Assembly (NCBI RefSeq): GCF_011397635.1
Contig: NC_064757.1
Span: 31,883,339-31,947,338, forward strand
Length of the DNA stretch: 64,000 nucleotides
Direction: 5' to 3'
DNA from: Epinephelus fuscoguttatus
Taxonomy: Eukaryota > Chordata > Actinopteri > Perciformes > Serranidae
Positions 58,792 through 64,000 of this stretch are shown piece by piece (position 1 is the stretch's first letter; each line of letters begins with the position of its first letter). Made by a program: the position numbers and the translations under genes. Under the pieces are notes generated by a model. The model had not been told where the DNA came from. It saw only the letters and a list, made by a program, of their open reading frames with translations, and did not search any database.

Positions 58792-59039
58792 GACACATGA
58801 TTACTGCATCAGTATTCCGTCATTATTTGTTTGTAGCAGCAAGTAAAAAATACAGAAAACTGAATTTTTCCTTTGTTTTCTATCATTATAAGTGGAATAT
58901 CTTTGGGTTTTGGATGTTGCTAAGGCAGTCCATGGACTCAGGGTACTGGTGGTGGGCATTAATTTTCTTCTGTTGCTTACATTATATAGGCAGACGACAA
59001 TGACTGTATTAGATTGACTATAAAGATCACATCTCCACT

Positions 59040-59375
59040 TCCTCCCACTGTACAAAAATGAACCCAAAATGTCCCGGATATGGCCGCTGCCATCTTTCAA
59101 GAGCCAGAGTCTCCACAGTTTTGAGTTCCCACCTATACACCTTATATGCCTTTTTATTATAGGCGACTCCCACTGCCTCCCACCCACCCTTTTAACCAAT
59201 TGGCATGAACACAAACACACACCCTCATACCCACACACGCACACTTGACCTCATGCCAAATTTCAGCCTCCTAGGGCAAAAACTATGCTGAAGGGTGGGG
59301 AAATTTTTGTTGACTGACCGACTGACTAACTGACAGAGTGACCTACAGAGCTGCTGGTTGCAGCTAATAAAAATA
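59040..59375. repeat. Interspersed repeat
   Basis: The order CTTGACCTCATGCCAAATTT, CAGCCTCCTAGGGCAAAAAC, TTGTTGACTGACCGACTGAC, AGAGTGACCTACAGAGCTGC, then GGTTGCAGCTAATAAAAA resembles a dispersed fish repeat. The family name is not known to me. No coding frame is visible. Confidence 0.45.
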
Positions 59376-60748
59376 CCCCTTTAGAAAAAAATACAGGCAT
59401 TGAATAGGTTGTTGTTGCAAATTACTTTTTTCATTACTGTTTTTAATTGGGAGTCAGGCTGTCTCCCCACTTGCCTGCTCATGTCTAGACCTCCCTCCTG
59501 CCTCTCATTCAGGTTTCGGAGCCGGTGGTCTGGCAGGGTGTCAGGCTGACCGGAGTCCAGCTCCGCTCTGTTCACTTCAGCAGCAAGTCTGCTTTGTTTG
59601 AGACTCCCACAGCCAGATTGCTTGAAAGTGCTGAGGCAGCATCTTAGAGAGACAGGGTCACAGTTTTCGGACATACACAGTCTTTCTTTCTGTTCTCCAT
59701 GTGCTTCGTTGAGACAATACAAGAACTCAGGAACTCCACTTATTCTATGTTTTTGCGAGCAAGTTGTTCCAGCATCAGAGGTGAAATTCATCCACAGCTT
59801 TGTCCTTAAAGAACCAGCCAGTTGAATTGTGCTCCGCAGAGTTGTTTTGTGCTTTGACCTTCCTCAAACCCTCTGAGTGTTCCTCTGGCACATATGAACA
59901 AAACCGAACTTCCTGCCACCACAGACCCCCACCCCAATCTACAGAAAATCCACAAGCTTGTTGGCTCTCTGATCCAGCTGGCACCAGTAGGTTAACTGAC
60001 TTTATTACAGCTATAGACATACCTCTTGTTTAATTATGTTCATCTTATGCTTTTCAAAATCACTGTTAGACATCATACACTGTAAAAACATAGCCAATGC
60101 CAGCGGAGCAGGAAACGATAAAAAAAGGGCAGTGGAAATAGTGTAACATTATCAGTCTGATCTGACATCTTTACTGCTGAACTGTCCACAGCACTATCTG
60201 TCACATGCTATGTTTGTTCACATACTCCACTAAGTGTTGCCTTAACAGACATTTCCCGTTGTACACTGAGGAGCTGCTGAGATCAGCAAAATGGACAAAC
60301 TCATGAGCATAGGCACGTCAGCACACACGCACATTCAAATTCATACATTTTCCAGTTTAAGGAATGAAGAAAACATGTTTATTTGTTATCTACATTATAC
60401 ATAGGTATGTCTTTTGTACTGGTGAGTCACAAAAAAAGTTTTGGTTTAGTTGGACTGTATCTGCTGATGTTGAGTTCCCAAACAAGCCATTATTGTCAGG
60501 AAATACAGAGGCTTAATTGAGCTATCTGCTCCACATTTAGAAATGTTCCCCAAAGAGAATATCTTATCTCTTGTTTGGTTACATTTTGGGCACACACAAC
60601 TTTTATCTTCATCTCAGTTTGTAAAAATGAGTACGCTGCATCGGTGCTTCTGTCCAGTCCAGTTATGTGGGCAACGCAAAGTTTCCATCAACTTATCTCA
60701 AATCTACACAGAAGCCCTTATTTTATCCAACAGAACTGGGTGTATATA

Positions 60749-61005
60749 CACCGATCAGCCTAAACATTAAAACCACTGACAGATGAATTGAATAACATTG
60801 GCCATCGTGTTACAGTGCAGTGTTCTGCTGGGAAACCCTGGGTTCTGGCATTCATGTGGATGCCATACGACGCACTCCACCTACCCAAACAGACCAAGTA
60901 CACCCCCTCATGGAAATGGTACTCTCTGAAACCTGGCCTCCAAATTGCCCAGATCCCAATCTGATTGAGCATCCATGGGACGTGCCAGTACCCCAGAGTT
61001 AGCTT
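60749..61005 (+). mobile_element. Tc1/mariner relic, plus orientation
   Basis: The start TACACCGATCAGCCTAAACA (running on TTAAAACCACTGACAG) is the end type of a mariner/Tc1 family common in fish. The middle is deleted, and sequence resumes at the C-terminal transposase region. There CCTCCAAATTGCCCAGATCC (running on CAATCTGATTGAGCATCC) encodes PPNCPDPNLIEHPWDV, keeping the third catalytic acidic residue of the DDE triad. The N-terminal DNA-binding half is absent. Confidence 0.75.
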
Positions 61006-61490
61006 CCTTGGATGAGACTTGACTCTAACCCGTTGAGGAATGGACACAGGACCTCTGGGGGTGTCCTGTGGTGTCTGGGTGGCTGGGCGTTGGCAGTACA
61101 TCGTTTGAGTCCTGTGGGTTGTGATGTGGGTTACCAACACGTCCCATTAATGCTTGCTCAGATTGGGATCTGGGCAATTTGGAGGCGAGGTTGACGCCTT
61201 AATCTCTTTGTCATGTTCCTTTGGCCATTCCTGAGCAGTTTTTGCAGAGTGGCATGGTGCATTGTCCTCCTGGGAGGCCACTGCCATTGTGGAGTGCAGT
61301 TGCCAACTTGCCATGAGGGGGGGTACTTGGTCTGCAACGGTATTTGGGTGGGTGGAGTGTATTAGGTGGCATCCATATACGCCAGGACCCAAGGTTTCCT
61401 AGCAGAACATTGTATAGTAATGAGATGATCAGTGTTATTGACGTCACCTGTCATTGGTTTCAATGTTGTGGCTGATTCGCGTAAATGTGT
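61006..61490 (-). mobile_element. Tc1/mariner relic, minus orientation, paired with the previous one
   Basis: Read on the minus strand, the terminal GAATCAGCCACAACATTGAA (running on ACCAATGACAGGTGA) is followed by VYGCHLIHSTHPN-type and QEDNAPCHSAKTAQEW sequence. PPNCPDPNLSKH comes next, and a C-terminal stretch follows near 61010-61070. DNAPCH carries the second catalytic D, while NLSKH has lost the expected E. The two relics face each other, forming a large imperfect palindrome centred near 61005. Confidence 0.75.
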
Positions 61491-61499
61491 TTGATTATT

Positions 61500-62796
61500 A
61501 CGATTATTCCTGGCTTTTGAAAACTTACTTTGTTGGAAAGTGATCAAAAGACACTTTTTTTTTAATGCAGCTAAAATCCTGCTGGAGAAACCTTAATATT
61601 TCACAATGACTATCCTTAAACAGATTTCCGGATGTTCTGTTACATGCAGACATGTAAAACAAATGCCAGATACCAACCAAATACCATATTGAGATTTGAG
61701 AAGTCTATATAACATTTAACAGTACACATTTAAACCCATGTCCTTTTTAGGGGGCAGTGGGACTTGCTTCTTCTCATTATCAACCACTTTCCACACTTTA
61801 GTAAGTAGGAAAATCCCAGAGGAAGCCAGTAGAGCAGGATGTTAATGCTCAGAGCAGGGCATATAAACTGAGGAGGAGTTTGGGGAAGAAATTATTGACA
61901 CCCAGCACCCATTTTGGATTAGAAGTGACACGTAAACTAGGTTTCTGATGTTTTAACTACTTAACTAAGATTCAAGAAAGGGTAAACAGAGATTATTTTT
62001 CTTGCAGTACACACGCACAAGCCCACACACTATGTATAACTATTTCAAAGCATGCACAGTACCTTTTACATTACATTTCTCACGAATTAATTTAATTATA
62101 TAATGTAAAAGTACTGTAGTGTAATGCATGATTTGTTGAAAAGATTGACCTGAAGTCCACTACAAGGGACTTGAGATGTTTCTTACATCCCAGTTACTTA
62201 AATTATGTTAAAAAAAAATCTAAACTTCCAAACATTTTTCCTTTTGGGTCTCAGGAAGACATCACAAAATGTTTTTATAACAACACTTAATATGTTTTAA
62301 ATGATTTTAGGGTTTTACAGAAAAAATCAGGGGACATCTTATTATTCACTAATTTTAGACAATAGTGCCTATCAAATATGTAGTGTTAGATTTCCTGCCT
62401 TTACTGATTTATCCCAGTGTAGTCCGGTTTCTTGTGTGCATGTAAATGTAGTCATTGTAAATTGTAAGCATTACAGTAATGATCATTCATCTCTTTAAGT
62501 GTCTCTCAGCAGAACAAATGTATCTGACTCAAGTATTTGTTTGGTTCGATCAGATTAGTTGAAGTGGCTCTTAGGTATACGTGCCTGAGTCCCTCTATAC
62601 AGTCCAGTACAGTGTGGCGTGGCACCCTGCCTTCCTTTGAGGTCAGAGTGCCAGCAGCCAAGAACCTGCCACAAAGCCGGGTGCTGGAGGATGATTGATA
62701 ACCCCCAGCGTTTCTCCCACAGTATTTATTAGTTTGTTTTTTTGCGGGGCACTTTCTCACCGTTTGGAGCCATTTGTCTCTCAGTAAATGGGAACC
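61500..62796. other. Intronic stretch without recognised feature
   Basis: AT-rich sequence with short A and T runs. No exon, RNA gene or element end is supported. Confidence 0.5.
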
Positions 62797-62831
62797 CCCA
62801 CCACCACCACCACCACCACCACCACCACCAC
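62797..62831. repeat. (CCA)n trinucleotide array
   Basis: About eleven CCA units. On translation it gives poly-Pro, poly-Trp or poly-Gly frames, which explains the long but meaningless open frames around it. Confidence 0.95.
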
Positions 62832-64000
62832 CTCTCAACTCTCGTCCAATCCTCTCTCCTATTATTGGGGGGAAACAGCTTGTACAGAACAATATAAGTT
62901 TCCTGCAATGTGTTGAGACTGTTCCACTGACAAGACACAACCTGCTGCCCTGCGTAGTTCAGGCTCACGGACAAAGTTATCAAACCTTCCGTCATTCAGC
63001 TTTCATCCCTTTATTTCAGCTTGCCTCTCACCCAGTCCTTCCTCTCCTGGCAGTGCGTCACTCAGCTGCCTCTTACTTTCTTCCTCTGTGTCTTTGTGTC
63101 CTCTTTTTTTTAATTTGCTCTAATGCCAATTTCCCTCACTGAGGTCGCTGTGGTCTCTAGCTCATAAGTTGCCCTGAGGAGGGTATATTGAGGGACTGAT
63201 CCTCTCAGTCTGGGACCTTGCAGTCATATCCTGTGCAGGGCTTTAGTCTCGAACTGCTTTACTCACTGTTTTATGTTTGAGTACAGAGGACGGTACACAG
63301 CTGGTTTGGACTGGAATCCTTATGGAAGCAAAAACGTACAAATGCCTTCTTTTGTCTTAACAGAAGAGTGCCTTTGTGTCTGTTTCTTTCATATTATAGC
63401 TAGAGCGATCAATTGATTAGTTAAATGACTGAAAGTTAAATCCTCTTTACACAGGGATCACGTGCTAGCATAACATGCTGGCGTTTCGAAAACAAGAAGC
63501 ATGACATGTAACACAACAGCATCCCCACTAGTGTGTAAGCTTTTATAATGAACGGCAAAGTGGAAAAATGGCACAATATTTCTGCCTTGAACAGGTTGTG
63601 TAAAAAGGGCTTTAATCTGCAATCTCATTTAAGTCTATTTTTTTGTCTCAAGATTCAACCCAATTGCCAGAATAAATGATGCCATTGTACATCTCTTAAA
63701 ACCACAGATATGTAACATTTGTATGTTATCATGTAGCAGATATGTCGATACTTCAAATTTCTTTACATTTTAACGAAGCTATGCTTATGTGAAGGCACAA
63801 AAAACACCTGGTTAGGGTGAGAAAAAGATCATGTTTTGGCTGAAAATACTTGCTTTTGTCATCACAACCATTGCAGGAAACGCCCCAATGCCTCACTACA
63901 AAACAGCCAGCTTTGTCCCGCTAGTCCCGAACCATGTTTTTTAACCTGCGCAAAATTAATTTGACACAATGGGAAGACAGTGGCTATTGTCCAATGGCGG

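Larger units (their letters stand above)
57838..64000 (+). other. Septin intron (continues past window end)
   Basis: I searched for the next septin exon (LDEIEEH and SDEDEDF-type sequence) and did not find it. The stretch holds a T run at 58038-58060, repeats at 59040-59375 and 60749-61490, and simple arrays, but no supported gene. Confidence 0.6.

Noticed and set aside
62506-62995. Minus-strand frames with poly-Gly or poly-Trp
   Set aside because: They result from translation of the (CCA)n array.

Overview
The window looks like nuclear DNA of a teleost fish, most likely a percomorph. The genes have short vertebrate-type exons with GT-AG introns. The encoded proteins are closest in my memory to fish and mammalian PLPP5, CDC45, claudin-5 and septin-2. 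Introns and spacers are full of fish-type interspersed repeats (Tc1/mariner, hAT and small TIR elements, tRNA-derived SINEs, long CA/GT microsatellites). No prokaryotic, plasmid or viral gene set is visible.

Layout. 1-475 is the 3' UTR of an unidentified plus-strand gene. A lipid-phosphatase gene (plpp5, plus) runs from a probable non-coding first exon near 2000-2167 to its stop at 9072; all seven coding exons join in frame to give 266 residues. 9073-18780 is spacer with a foldback element, a TIR element, a 22-bp minisatellite and a nested ~1.27-kb tandem duplication. cdc45 (plus, 18 coding exons, 568 residues) occupies 19018-26188, with an E2F/CRE/CCAAT promoter just upstream. 26460-43380 is a ~17-kb repeat-rich spacer holding a ~105-bp minisatellite, an unassigned minus-strand open exon at 29010-29236, an RFX/CRE/CCAAT motif cluster at 38835-38945 and a hAT element with an intact 8-bp target duplication. 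cldn5 (minus, single coding exon, 215 residues) is at 43937-44584. From about 46560 to the window end lies the 5' part of a plus-strand septin gene. Its first 197 residues are coded in six exons (55344-57837); the rest lies beyond 64000.

How the genes relate. They form no operon-like unit. PLPP5 is a membrane lipid phosphatase, CDC45 part of the CMG replicative helicase, claudin-5 a tight-junction strand protein and septin-2 a filament-forming GTPase. The order cdc45(+)-cldn5(-)-septin(+) matches human 22q11.2 (CDC45-CLDN5-SEPTIN5), but the septin here has a septin-2-type sequence, which I regard as the most informative gene-level observation. I see no convincing new molecular system. The items most worth checking are the septin identity, the CTCF-like motifs inside the tandem duplication, the unassigned exon and the regulatory cluster at 38.8 kb.
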